From contig NZ_LR131273.1 of NCBI RefSeq assembly GCF_900631615.1, positions 3,690,850 through 3,754,849 of the forward strand: a stretch of 64,000 nt of DNA, read 5' to 3'. A program made the translations under genes and the position numbers. The notes under the pieces were generated by a model. It saw nothing but the letters and a program-made list of their open reading frames with translations, did not search any database and was not told where the DNA came from. This stretch comes from Tsukamurella paurometabola. GTDB lineage: Bacteria; Actinomycetota; Actinomycetes; Mycobacteriales; Mycobacteriaceae. Below, in pieces: positions 54,229-62,598 of this stretch; position 1 is the first letter of the stretch; each line of letters begins with the position of its first letter.

Positions 54229-55455
54229 TCAACTGCGGTGGAACAGGTCGGTGATCGCCGTGGCGGCGCGGGCGGCGCCGTCCTCCGCGCGCAGGTCCGC
54301 GCCCAGGCGCTCGGCCGCCGGTCGGTGCCGCCCGACGGTGCGGAGCGCGTCCGCCAGCGCGTCGGTGGTGAGCGCGTGCCGGGGGATCGGCTCGGTGCCC
54401 GCGCCGAGGAGGTGCAAGCGGCGGGCCCAGAAGGGCTGGTCCATGATCCCGGGTACCGGGATCGACGGTGCCCCCGCGTGCAGCGCCGCGGCGGTGGTCC
54501 CGGCGCCGCAGTGGTGGATCACGGCGGCGCAGCGCGGGAACAACAGCGCGTGCGGCACGTCATCGACGACGAATAGGTGCTCGCCCGAGGGCTCGAGCTC
54601 CGCCCAGCCGCGCTGGACGACGGCGCGCACGCCGGCCGCCGCCGTGGCCTCGGCGAGGATCCGCGAGAGCGCCGCGCCGTTCGCCGTCGCAGTGCTGCCG
54701 AGGGTGACGGCGACGGGCGGCGGACCGTCGGTGAGAAAGGAGTCGAGGTCCGGCGCGAGCGGGCCCACCGGCTCGGGGCGCAGGTAGCCGGTGACGCGCA
54801 GGTGTGCGGGCCAGTCGGTGGGTCGCGGGAGGACGTGCTCGCTGAACGGATAGAGCACCGGCCAGTGCCGCGCTCGCTCGGCCCGTCCGGGCTTCGCCGG
54901 CAGGCCGAGGTCGCGTCGCAGCTCGGCGATCACGGGCGCGTAGACGCGCTCGGCGAAGCCGCCGGCCCACCAGACGAGGCGGTTCCCGAGCCGTCCGTAC
55001 GAACGGATCCCGAGCGCGGGCGGGCTGAAATCTCCGGTGGGGGAGGCGGGCTGGAACATCACGCCGGCGCTGGGCACCCCCATTGCGGCCGCGACGTGCC
55101 GCCCCAGCAGTGCGCCGACGGGGCCCTCGAGCAGCACGAGGTCGCTGCCGTCGCCGGCCGCGGCCATGGCCTGCCCCACTCCGCGCAGTTCCTCGCGCAT
55201 CTCCTCGAGGGTGTCCTTCGACGGGCGCATCCTCGTGCCGTCGACAAGGGCCTGCGCGGTGGGCGAGGCGAGCGTCGCCTCGCGGATGTCCCCGGGCAGC
55301 GGTGCGTATGCGCCGCCCGCTCCGGTGATCTCGGCCCGGTACGGTTCCTGTGCTGCGAGGACCACGTCGTGCCCGTCTGACCGGAGCCGCCGGGCGAGGC
55401 CGGTGAGCGGGGCGACGTCGCCGCGGGTGCCGAAGGCCAGGATCGCGGTCCTCAC
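54229..55455 (-). CDS. UGT/MGT-type glycosyltransferase in TetR operon
   Basis: 408 residues from GTG 55455, overlapping the tetR stop by GTGA. GT-B fold of GT1: N-terminal [21 protein letters not shown], the linker to a C-terminal donor domain with [81 protein letters not shown] is the UDP- or TDP-sugar signature; the domain style is close to sterol- and macrolide-glucosylating enzymes. It is preceded by its regulator and followed after 11 bases by the atpE paralogue, suggesting a detoxifying function. Confidence 0.85.
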   Translation of the reverse strand: MRTAILAFGTRGDVAPLTGLARRLRSDGHDVVLAAQEPYRAEITGAGGAYAPLPGDIREATLASPTAQALVDGTRMRPSKDTLEEMREELRGVGQAMAAAGDGSDLVLLEGPVGALLGRHVAAAMGVPSAGVMFQPASPTGDFSPPALGIRSYGRLGNRLVWWAGGFAERVYAPVIAELRRDLGLPAKPGRAERARHWPVLYPFSEHVLPRPTDWPAHLRVTGYLRPEPVGPLAPDLDSFLTDGPPPVAVTLGSTATANGAALSRILAEATAAAGVRAVVQRGWAELEPSGEHLFVVDDVPHALLFPRCAAVIHHCGAGTTAAALHAGAPSIPVPGIMDQPFWARRLHLLGAGTEPIPRHALTTDALADALRTVGRHRPAAERLGADLRAEDGAARAATAITDLFHRS

Positions 55456-56090
55456 GCCCGCACCCCGCGGGTGAAGATCTCGACCAGGGTCTCGCCGTAC
55501 GCGACCGGGTCGTAGGCGACGCCGATCGCCGTCAGGCGCGCGAGGTCGGTGGCGGCGCCGTCGAGGGCGCCGCGCAGGGCGGAACCCGCCCGGACGGGGT
55601 CGAGGTCCGCGCGGAACTCGCCGGTCTCGACGCCCAGCGCGAAGATCGCGGCGGGATCGAGCAGCGCGAGGTCGCCCTGCGGCGGGTTCGCGGCGGCGTC
55701 CGCGGTGACGGCGTCGTCGAACCGGCGGCCCTCGGCCGAGCGGTAGGTGGTCGCGATCTCGCGCAGCGCGACGGTCTCCGCCCGGTGCTCGGCGAGGAAG
55801 GCGGCGTTGCTGCGGATGTAGGCGGTGAGCTTGCCGGCGGCCGTCTCCGCCGCGGCGATCGCGGGCACGATGTACCCGGCCGCCGCGGTGAAAACCGCCG
55901 TCGTGACGGCGGCGACGAGCTCGTCCTTGGTGCGGAAGTGGTAGAGCGCAACGGACTTCGCGATGCCGACGTGGTCGGCGATCTTCGCGACCGACGCCGC
56001 CGGATAGCCGTTCTCGGCGATGACGGTGATGGCCGCGTCGACGAGCTGGGCGCGGCGCTGCTCGGATGTGAACGTATCTCTAGACCGCAT
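55452..56090 (-). CDS. TetR-family repressor
   Basis: 212 residues from ATG 56090. N-terminal HTH: RRAQLVDAAITVIAENGYPAASVAKIADHVGIAKSVALYHFRTKDELVAAV. The C-terminal ligand domain is Ala-rich. The start codon lies within the first of two tandem 16-bp palindromes, and a TATGTT -10 (56097-56102) ends 6 nt before it, so the message is probably leaderless and autorepressed. It heads the operon with the glycosyltransferase and the atpE paralogue, and likely responds to the compound these protect against. Confidence 0.9.
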   Translation of the reverse strand: MRSRDTFTSEQRRAQLVDAAITVIAENGYPAASVAKIADHVGIAKSVALYHFRTKDELVAAVTTAVFTAAAGYIVPAIAAAETAAGKLTAYIRSNAAFLAEHRAETVALREIATTYRSAEGRRFDDAVTADAAANPPQGDLALLDPAAIFALGVETGEFRADLDPVRAGSALRGALDGAATDLARLTAIGVAYDPVAYGETLVEIFTRGVRA

Positions 56091-56116
56091 GGTCTAAACA
56101 TAGACCGACCGGTCTA
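56081..56116. promoter_or_regulatory. Tandem TetR operators overlapping promoter and start codon
   Basis: TAGACCGCATGGTCTA (56081-56096) and TAGACCGACCGGTCTA (56101-56116) are palindromes with the same TAGACC/GGTCTA arms, 20 bp centre to centre. The -10 box TATGTT (56097-56102, minus strand) lies between them and the tetR ATG is inside the first. Two repressor dimers would occlude both promoter and start. Confidence 0.9.
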
Positions 56117-56156
56117 GAGATGTCCAGCTCCTCCGTGATCGGTCCCGGTGCGGACG

Positions 56157-56446
56157 TCAGGCGACGCCTCGGAGGGGGTCGTGCTCGGCCATCAGCTTGT
56201 CGATCCGCGCCTCGTCGACGCGCACGCGGACGCTGTTCGCCTCCTGCTGGTCGCGGATGACCTTCGCGAGGTTGAAGGTGCTGGTGATGAGGAACAGGGC
56301 CCCACCAGGAGGAAGCCGCGCTGCCACGTGTCGACGGGCAGGTAGAAGGCGCCGATGAGGAGGCTTCCGGAGGAGACGGCGAAGGCGATCGCGGACTGGA
56401 CGAAGAATGCGGTGGTCGGCTTGGGCGACGGGGTGATCGTGTTCAT
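56157..56446 (-). pseudogene. YiaA/YiaB-family inner membrane protein gene with one-base frameshift
   Basis: The reading frame from ATG 56446 gives MNTITPSPKPTTAFFVQSAI and a second membrane stretch (LLIGAFYLPVDTWQRGFLLVG), then becomes nonsense. The next frame continues as a normal YiaA end (LFLITSTFNLAKVIRDQQEANSVRV, then VDEARIDKLMAEHDPLRG) to TGA at 56157. The break is at the GGGCCCC run 56297-56303, where one extra base would restore a 96-codon gene. A sequencing error is as likely as a real mutation. Confidence 0.75.
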
Positions 56447-56618
56447 GGTGTCAGCGTGCCGCCCCGCGTGGCGGTGGCGGATGAGTAGAACTACCCGACC
56501 CGAGGAGGTAGTTGATCCTGTGAAAGCGGCCACACGATTGGGCGCGAGGGGTTCCCGGCTGCGATTCTCTGTGAGAGGAGTTCGACGGAGTTCTATCGCA
56601 GAGGGAGGCGGCACGACG

Positions 56619-58133
56619 ATGATCCCGGCTCTCGCTGTGCTCGCCTTCCTGGTCGGCGCCGCGGTCTGCGTGACCGTCGCCGCTCCTGGCCGTCGCGCAG
56701 CGCTGCCGAGCCGTTTCCTGGTCTGCGTCGTGGTGGGACTCGTCGTGGGGGAGCTCGTGTCGATGCTCGCGCTGAACGGCGCGATCGAGGATCGGCTGCG
56801 GACGGACGCCGACCGGGGTGCTGTCGCGGCCCCCGAGGTCCGCGCCGCGCAGGCGGAGCTCGACGCCGCCCGCGCCGACCGCGCCGCGCTCGACGCGGCG
56901 GTCGCCGAGGCTTCCGGCCGGCGCGACCAGGCGCTGGTCGTCGCCCGCTGTGAGTATCGTCCCGGCCCCGCCTGTCCGCAGACGTCGATCACCGGTGTGC
57001 CCGGCCGCGGCCCCGAGAGCCGGTCCGCCAACGAGCGGCTCGCCTCCGCCCAGGCGGACCTCGACCGTGCGACCGCGGCGCGAGCGAAGGACGCGCCCGG
57101 CCGCGACGCGCGCATCGCGTCCGCGCGGACCGAGGTCGCCGCCGCCCGGACGACGGCGGCGCGCGTCGACGACGGCGTGGGCGCACGCTGGATCGCGCTG
57201 AACGGCGTGACGGCGCAGTCGCTCTCGGCCGCGGCACTCCGGATCGGGATCGACCTGGTGTCCATCCTGATCGCGCTCCTACCCCTGCTGCTGCGCCTGT
57301 GGCGCGGGGAGACCGCTCGCGACATCCGGCACCGTCGCGACCTGGAGAGCGAGCGACTCGCCTCCGCGGCCCGGCTGGCCATCGAGCGCCGCGAGCACGA
57401 GCGCCGGGTCGAGCTCGCCCTCGCGGACGACCCGCCCACCGAGATGCTTCCGGCCCACGGCGCGGCGGCCGGCGCCGCGGCGCTGGAGGCCGCCGGATTC
57501 GAACCGGTCGCGGTGACCGCGCGACTCTACCGACAGGAGATCCCGGCCGTGCACGACGACTTCCTGCCCATCGCCGCCGCCGCGGAGGCGGCGAGCCTGC
57601 GCGCCCCCGGCCAGCCCCCGGCCGACGAGACGCCGACCGGGCCGCTGCCCGTCGTCGGCGCGACCGACGAGACCCCCGAGCCCGCCGAGGAGCCCGCCGT
57701 GAGCGACGAGAACACCCTGCCCGCGCGGGTCGCCGAGGCGGCCCCGGCGGTGCCGGCCCGCGCGGCCGAGCACAAGCCGAACCCGTTCGTGCCGCCCGTC
57801 ATCGACGGGGCCGCGCGCACGATCGCGGGTTTCGTCCGGCCGCTGATGCCGCCGATCGTCGCGCGCGTCCTGCCCGGCGGTGCGACCCGGACGGTGCAGC
57901 AGTCGTACGAGGAGGTCGAGGAGGTCACCTTCGCGATGCGCCGCACGCGCAAGGTGGTCGTCGGCACCGTCGAGCAGAGCGTGCCGGCACCGTCGGGCGA
58001 TGCCGTCCAGCGGGATGCGACCGCGCCGGCCGCCGAGGAGCCGCTCGACGTGGCGCACGAGAGCGTCGACGCGCTACCCGGCCAGGGAGCGCGCGAGCTC
58101 GGCCAGCCGGGCCAGCTCCGCAGGAGCCAGTGA
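56619..58133 (+). CDS. DUF4407-type membrane protein
   Basis: 504 residues from ATG 56619 with GAGGGAGG at 56601-56608. Two membrane segments near the N-terminus (about 2-22 and 31-52), a long Ala/Arg-rich predicted coiled-coil (about 70-200, with GCEYRPG-like CEYRPGPACPQ in the middle), then a further hydrophobic stretch (about 206-225, LVSILIALLPLLLRLW) and a long acidic Pro/Ala-rich cytoplasmic tail. The layout is that of DUF4407 proteins, of unknown role. It overlaps the convergent MarR gene by 60 bases. Confidence 0.7.
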   Translation: MIPALAVLAFLVGAAVCVTVAAPGRRAALPSRFLVCVVVGLVVGELVSMLALNGAIEDRLRTDADRGAVAAPEVRAAQAELDAARADRAALDAAVAEASGRRDQALVVARCEYRPGPACPQTSITGVPGRGPESRSANERLASAQADLDRATAARAKDAPGRDARIASARTEVAAARTTAARVDDGVGARWIALNGVTAQSLSAAALRIGIDLVSILIALLPLLLRLWRGETARDIRHRRDLESERLASAARLAIERREHERRVELALADDPPTEMLPAHGAAAGAAALEAAGFEPVAVTARLYRQEIPAVHDDFLPIAAAAEAASLRAPGQPPADETPTGPLPVVGATDETPEPAEEPAVSDENTLPARVAEAAPAVPARAAEHKPNPFVPPVIDGAARTIAGFVRPLMPPIVARVLPGGATRTVQQSYEEVEEVTFAMRRTRKVVVGTVEQSVPAPSGDAVQRDATAPAAEEPLDVAHESVDALPGQGARELGQPGQLRRSQ

Positions 58134-58490
58134 CCGGATGGCCGGCGGCGCCGGGTCCTCGACCGACGCCATGGCGTCGACGACGGCGCGGCCGGCGTCG
58201 GTGATCGTCACGACCTTGACCCGCCGGTCCGCGGGGGAGACGGACCGCTCGACGTGCCCGCGCGCCTGGAGGTCGTTGACGGCGACGGTGGCCGCCGGCG
58301 CGTCCATGTCGGCCAGCGCGGCCACCTCCTTGAGGGTGAGCGGCCCGTAGCGGTGGAGCCGCTTGAGGACGCGGAGCCGGCTGAAGGGGAGGCCGGTGCG
58401 CTCGGCGACCGCGCGGCGCCAGTCCGAGCGACTGTCGATGACGGCGTGCACCAGCAGGCTCCACACCTCGTCCGGGGTCTCAGTGGACAT
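58074..58490 (-). CDS. MarR-family transcriptional regulator (efflux-linked)
   Basis: 138 residues from ATG 58490. Winged-helix core PFSRLRVLKRLHRYGPLTLKEVAALADMDAPAATVAVNDLQARGHVERSVSPADRRVKVVTITDAGR, a full MarR pattern with the beta-wing Asp-Arg pair. Its start lies 11 bases inside the end of the MFS gene, so they are co-transcribed; it presumably represses the pump through the palindrome at 59843-59858. Overlaps the DUF4407 end by 60 bases. Confidence 0.88.
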   Translation of the reverse strand: MSTETPDEVWSLLVHAVIDSRSDWRRAVAERTGLPFSRLRVLKRLHRYGPLTLKEVAALADMDAPAATVAVNDLQARGHVERSVSPADRRVKVVTITDAGRAVVDAMASVEDPAPPAIRSLAPAELARLAELARSLAG

Positions 58491-59853
58491 CGGCCGTCTC
58501 CTTCGACGCGAGCAGCGGGGCGATCCGCGCGCGCGAGCGTTCGGCGCGCGCACCCGTCGACACGACGGCGAGCGCCACGACGACCAGGGCGAAGCCCGCG
58601 ACGGACCACCACAGCGGGGCGCCTGCGATGAGCCCCGAGAGCGCCACGCCCAGGCTGACGCCGAGCTGCCGGCTCGTGCTGGCGACGGCGGCCGCGGCGC
58701 CGGCCCGGTCCAGTGGCATTCCGCTGACCGCGGAGTTCGTGATGGGCGCGTTGACGAGTCCGAAGCCGATGCCGAAGACCGCGAACACGATCCCCAGTTC
58801 GGGTACGGGCGTGCCCGCGTCGACGGTGGTCAGCGCGAGTGCGGCGCACGTCATCAGCAGACCCGCGCCGAGCAGCGACGGGCGCGGCCCGAACCGTGCC
58901 ACGAGTCGCCCGGACACGGGGGAGGCGACGAGCACGGACAGCGCCATGGGCAGGAACATCAGCCCCGTCTGCACGGCGGAGAAGTGCCGCGTGTTCTGCA
59001 GGTACAGCGACATCGTGAACAGGAAGGCGCCGAATCCCGCGAACGCGGAGACGGCGGTGAGGGTGGCCGCCGCGAACGGGATGCTGCGGAAGAAGCGCAG
59101 GTCGATGAACGGCGACGGGTGCCGCCGCTCGTGTGCGATGAACGCGGCGAGGGCTGCGGTCGTGAGGGCGAACATCAGGGGCGCCCGTTCGATGAGGCCG
59201 AACACCGCCGTGAACATGACCGCGATCGCCAGCACCTGGCCGAGCGGATCGATGCTGCGGGGCACTGCGGCCTTGGACTCGGGGACCACGGCGTAGGTGA
59301 GCGCGAGTGCGGCGGCGCAGATCGGGAGGTTGATCCAGAACACGGACCGCCAGCCGAGGGTGTCGATGAGCACACCGCCCGCGAGGGGCCCGACGGCGGT
59401 CGACACCCCGACGACCGCCCCCCACAGACCGATCGCGCGGGCGCGTTCGGCGGGTTCGGTGAACACGGCGGTGACGATGGACAGTGCCACGGGGGTGAGC
59501 ATCGAGCCGCCGACCGCCTGGATGCCGCGGGCGGCGATGAGCACGTCGACGGTGGGCGCGAGACTGCAGAGCAGGGACCCCGCCGCGAAGACGGTGAGCC
59601 CGATGCGGAAGACCCGGCGCCGGCCGAAGCGGTCGGCGGTCGCGCCCGAGAGGACGAGCAGGCTCGCCAGTGTGAGCGTGTAGATGTCGACGACCCACTG
59701 CAGGTGGGTGATCGACGCGGCCATCTGCCGGCCGATCTCGGGGAGGGCGACGTTGACGATCGTGACGTCCATCGACGAGATCAGCAGGCTCAGGCTGCAG
59801 GCCACGAGGACGAGTGCGCGGAGAGCGCCCGGCCCCAAATTACTTGTAGGCAT
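58480..59853 (-). CDS. MFS drug/H+ antiporter, DHA2 (EmrB/QacA) type
   Basis: 457 residues, about 13-14 helices. Motif A variant GATADRFGRRRVF follows helix 2, and VDVLIAARGIQAVGGSMLTPVALSIVTAVF is the DHA2 motif C region. The ATG at 59853 is centred in a palindrome and lies 6 nt from a perfect TATAAT, so the message is likely leaderless and repressible. Exports drugs or toxic compounds by proton antiport. Followed by its marR in the same operon. Confidence 0.9.
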   Translation of the reverse strand: MPTSNLGPGALRALVLVACSLSLLISSMDVTIVNVALPEIGRQMAASITHLQWVVDIYTLTLASLLVLSGATADRFGRRRVFRIGLTVFAAGSLLCSLAPTVDVLIAARGIQAVGGSMLTPVALSIVTAVFTEPAERARAIGLWGAVVGVSTAVGPLAGGVLIDTLGWRSVFWINLPICAAALALTYAVVPESKAAVPRSIDPLGQVLAIAVMFTAVFGLIERAPLMFALTTAALAAFIAHERRHPSPFIDLRFFRSIPFAAATLTAVSAFAGFGAFLFTMSLYLQNTRHFSAVQTGLMFLPMALSVLVASPVSGRLVARFGPRPSLLGAGLLMTCAALALTTVDAGTPVPELGIVFAVFGIGFGLVNAPITNSAVSGMPLDRAGAAAAVASTSRQLGVSLGVALSGLIAGAPLWWSVAGFALVVVALAVVSTGARAERSRARIAPLLASKETADVH

Positions 59854-59865
59854 ACAAGGATTATA
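59843..59865 (-). promoter_or_regulatory. MarR operator with consensus -10 at the MFS start
   Basis: CTTGTA-GGCA-TACAAG (59843-59858) is a perfect inverted repeat spanning the MFS start codon (59851-59853). TATAAT on the minus strand occupies 59860-59865. Repressor binding would block both promoter clearance and the 5' end of the leaderless message. Confidence 0.85.
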
Positions 59866-59923
59866 TGTTCACAACTAATAGGATGGGAAGTGTGTCGAGA
59901 GTGCGCACGCCTCGTACGCAATG

Positions 59924-59939
59924 TTTGCTATACTGCAAA
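59924..59939. promoter_or_regulatory. -10 box inside a small palindrome, NfeD-flotillin promoter
   Basis: TATACT (59929-59934) is flanked by TTTGC (59924-59928) and GCAAA (59935-59939), a perfect 5-bp inverted repeat. The element lies about 30 bases before the ribosome binding site of the nfeD-like gene and is a candidate promoter with an operator. Confidence 0.5.
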
Positions 59940-59968
59940 TAGGAGATCCGAGCGCAGAGGAGGCGCCC

Positions 59969-60496
59969 GTGGTTACCGCTTTCGCAGTCTGTGCCGTCGT
60001 CGGGATCCTGGTCCTGATCGCGTCACTGATCCTGGGGGACTTCGAGATCGGGGGAGTCGAGGTCGGCAGCGCCGACGCCGGCCTGCCCTGGTTGAGCGCG
60101 CCCGCACTGGCCGCCGCCGTCGGCGTCTTCGGGGTGGTGGGCTGGCCGCTCTCCGCCGGGACGTCGCTGTCGATGCCCGTCGTCGTGGGTGCGGCCGCCG
60201 CCTCCGGGGTCGCCGCGTACGGCCTGCTCATGCTGGTGCTCCGCGCGATGCGCCGGGCGCAGACCGGCACCGTCGCGGGGCTCCGCGCCGCGGTCGGAAC
60301 GATCGGCGAACTCAGCATGGAGATCCCCGCCGGCGGCTGGGGGAGGGTGAGCTACATCGACTCGGAGTCGGTGCGCGCCACCACGACCGCCGTGCTGGTC
60401 GACTCCGGCGCCTCGGCGCCCGACGGTCAGCAGGTGCTGATCGTCGACGTCGACGGGGACCGCCTGGTGGTGCAGCCGCTCAAGACTCAGGCCTGA
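59969..60496 (+). CDS. NfeD-like membrane protein
   Basis: 175 residues from GTG 59969, GAGGAGG five bases upstream; an ATG at 59921 overlaps the promoter and is unlikely. Three hydrophobic segments (about 2-24, 46-66, 70-93) are followed by a soluble OB-fold-like domain (TVAGLRAAVGTIGELSMEIPAGGWGRVSYIDSESVRATTTAVL, then VLIVDVDGDRLVVQPL). This is the NfeD1/YuaF layout, normally paired with a flotillin as here; the partner starts 42 bases downstream. The two form membrane microdomain assemblies in other bacteria. Confidence 0.8.
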   Translation: MVTAFAVCAVVGILVLIASLILGDFEIGGVEVGSADAGLPWLSAPALAAAVGVFGVVGWPLSAGTSLSMPVVVGAAAASGVAAYGLLMLVLRAMRRAQTGTVAGLRAAVGTIGELSMEIPAGGWGRVSYIDSESVRATTTAVLVDSGASAPDGQQVLIVDVDGDRLVVQPLKTQA

Positions 60497-60538
60497 TCAC
60501 AAGCGCCGGGCCGGACGCCCGGCAGAGGGAGGGAATCA

Positions 60539-62098
60539 ATGACCGTATCGATCCTCATCGCGGCCGGTGCCGCGGTGATCGTGATCCTGCTGGCCCTGTG
60601 GATCTTCTTCCACAACTACATCAAGTCGCCGCCCGACCAGGTGGCCATCTTCACCGGCCGCGGCGAGATGAAGGTCGTGCGCGGCGGCGCCCGGTTCAAG
60701 GTGCCGGGGCTCGAGCGCGTCGACTACATGCCGCTGCGCCCGTTCGAAGTGCGCATCGCGCTCAACAACGCCCGCAGCATCGACGGCGTCCCCGTCGAAC
60801 TGCAGGCCGTCGGCCTGGTGCGCATCGGCACCACCGACGAGATGACCCGCACCGCCGCGCAGCGGTTCCTCACCGCGAACATGGCGGAGCTCGAGAACCA
60901 GATCAACGAGATCCTGGCCGGCAGCCTCCGCGGCATCGCCGCGACCATGACCGTCGAGCACCTCAACAGCAACCGTGAGGCGCTCGCCCGCGGCGTGGTC
61001 GAGGAGGCGGGCGGCGACCTCGCCCGCATCGGCATGGAGGTCGACATCCTCAAGATCGCCGGGATCGAGGATCGCAACGGCTACCTCGAATCGCTCGGCC
61101 AGAAGCGCATCGCCGAGGTCAAGCGCGACGCGGACATCGGCAAGGCGGAGGCCGAGCGGGACTCGCTCATCCGGTCCGCCGACGCCCGCCGGGCCGGCGA
61201 GATCGCGCAGACCGAGGCCGAGACCGCGATCGCCGAGGCCCAGCAGAGCCGCGACGTGCGCATCGCCCAGCTCCGCGCCCAGACCGAGGCGCAGAACGCG
61301 GAGGCCGACCAGGCGGGGCCGCTCGCGAAGGCCCGCGCGGAGAAGAACGTCGGCATCGCGCTCGAGGAGGCCGAGGCCGCCCGGATCGAGGCCCGGACCG
61401 AGGTGGAGCGCAAGCGTCGAGCGCAGGCCGAGGCCGCGCTCGAGGCCGACGTGATCGCGCCCGCGGAGGCGCAGCGACAGGCCGCCATCACCCGCGCCGA
61501 GGGCGAACGCCAGTCGGCGATCCTCACCGCCGAGGCCCGCGCGAACTCGACCCGCCTGGACGGCGAATCGGCCGCCGACGCCCGCAAGTCGGCCGCCGCC
61601 GCCGTCGAGGCCGAGCTCCGCGCCGACGCGGCCGGCAAGCTCGCGCAGGCCGAGGTGCACGCCGAGTCCATCCGGCTCGAGGGCGAGTCGAAGGCGACGG
61701 CCCGGAAGTCCGCGGCGGAGGCCCTCGAGGCCGAGCTGCGCGCCGACGCGGCGGGCAAGCAGGCACAGGCCGAGGCCTTCAACAAGTACAGCGCCGACGC
61801 GGCGCGCCTGCTGCTGGTGCCGCAGGTGCTCGCGACGATCGAGGGCGCGGTCCGGTCCCAGTCCGAGGCCACCGCGGCGATCGACAGCATCAACATCATC
61901 GGCGGCGGCCAGAACGACGCCACCGGAGGCCTGCTCGGCCTGTCCGCGCAGTCGATCGCGTCCATCGTCTCCGCGCTCCGGACGCAGGGCATCGACCTGT
62001 CGAAGCTGCTCGACGGTGACGCGCCCGCGCAGGCCGCATCCGTCGTCGGCACTCCGGCCGCCGAGGCCGAGGCGCCGGTCACCGTCGGCGACGAGTAA
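60539..62098 (+). CDS. Flotillin-family (SPFH) protein
   Basis: 519 residues. One N-terminal helix (about 2-24), an SPFH/band-7 domain (about 30-190; YIKSPPDQVAIFTGRGEM, GMEVDILKIAGIED), then a long Ala/Glu/Arg coiled-coil (about 190-430) and a flexible C-terminus. Residues 337-376 and 377-416 are tandem 40-residue repeats (nt 61547-61666 and 61667-61786), 29 of 40 identical: STRLDGES... and SIRLEGES.... Organises membrane microdomains. Co-transcribed with the NfeD-like gene. Confidence 0.88.
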   Translation: MTVSILIAAGAAVIVILLALWIFFHNYIKSPPDQVAIFTGRGEMKVVRGGARFKVPGLERVDYMPLRPFEVRIALNNARSIDGVPVELQAVGLVRIGTTDEMTRTAAQRFLTANMAELENQINEILAGSLRGIAATMTVEHLNSNREALARGVVEEAGGDLARIGMEVDILKIAGIEDRNGYLESLGQKRIAEVKRDADIGKAEAERDSLIRSADARRAGEIAQTEAETAIAEAQQSRDVRIAQLRAQTEAQNAEADQAGPLAKARAEKNVGIALEEAEAARIEARTEVERKRRAQAEAALEADVIAPAEAQRQAAITRAEGERQSAILTAEARANSTRLDGESAADARKSAAAAVEAELRADAAGKLAQAEVHAESIRLEGESKATARKSAAEALEAELRADAAGKQAQAEAFNKYSADAARLLLVPQVLATIEGAVRSQSEATAAIDSINIIGGGQNDATGGLLGLSAQSIASIVSALRTQGIDLSKLLDGDAPAQAASVVGTPAAEAEAPVTVGDE

Positions 62099-62106
62099 CC
62101 GTCGCC

Positions 62107-62541
62107 GTGAAGCCCGGCGACGCCGAGGCGCTCCGCCTCGCGGTGGGCCTGCTGGAGCAACGGCTCCGGCAGCTGCCCGCCGCGGGGCTCCGCGGCTCCG
62201 AACTGTTCGTGCTGGCCACGGTCGAGGCCCTCGGCGCGGACGCCTTCCCCACGGCGATCGGCGACCGGCTCGCGATGCGGCGATCGAACGTGTCCGCCGC
62301 CGTCGCCGACCTGCGTCGGCGCGGCTTCCTCCAGGACGACGCGGACGGTTCCGACGCGCGCCGGCGGCCCGTCGCCCTGACGGCGCGGGGCCGGGAGGTG
62401 CTCCACGCGCGCGACGCCGCCCAGGACGCCTGGCTGGTCGAGACCGGCAGTGCGCAGCTCACCGCCGACGAGGCCGCCCGGCTGCGCGATGCCGTGCCCC
62501 TGCTCCTGAGGCTGGCCGCGGGGGAGGATCCACCCGCATGA
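62107..62541 (+). CDS. MarR-like winged-helix regulator
   Basis: 144 residues from GTG 62107, only 8 bases after the flotillin stop and without a good ribosome binding site. Winged helix: GSELFVLATVEALGADAFPTAIGDRLAMRRSNVSAAVADLRRRGFLQDDADGSDARRRPVALTARGREVL, a MarR-type core with the DxRR wing. Possibly translated by coupling to the flotillin gene and regulating it; no operator was assigned. Confidence 0.8.
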   Translation: MKPGDAEALRLAVGLLEQRLRQLPAAGLRGSELFVLATVEALGADAFPTAIGDRLAMRRSNVSAAVADLRRRGFLQDDADGSDARRRPVALTARGREVLHARDAAQDAWLVETGSAQLTADEAARLRDAVPLLLRLAAGEDPPA

Positions 62542-62598
62542 GAATCACGGCGAGCGCAACCCTGGGCGGCGGCCCGGCGCGGCGATAATCTCAGCCGC

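Noticed and set aside
59921-59968. Longer start for the NfeD-like protein at ATG 59921
   Set aside because: It lies inside the -10 palindrome region and upstream of a strong GAGGAGG placed for GTG 59969.
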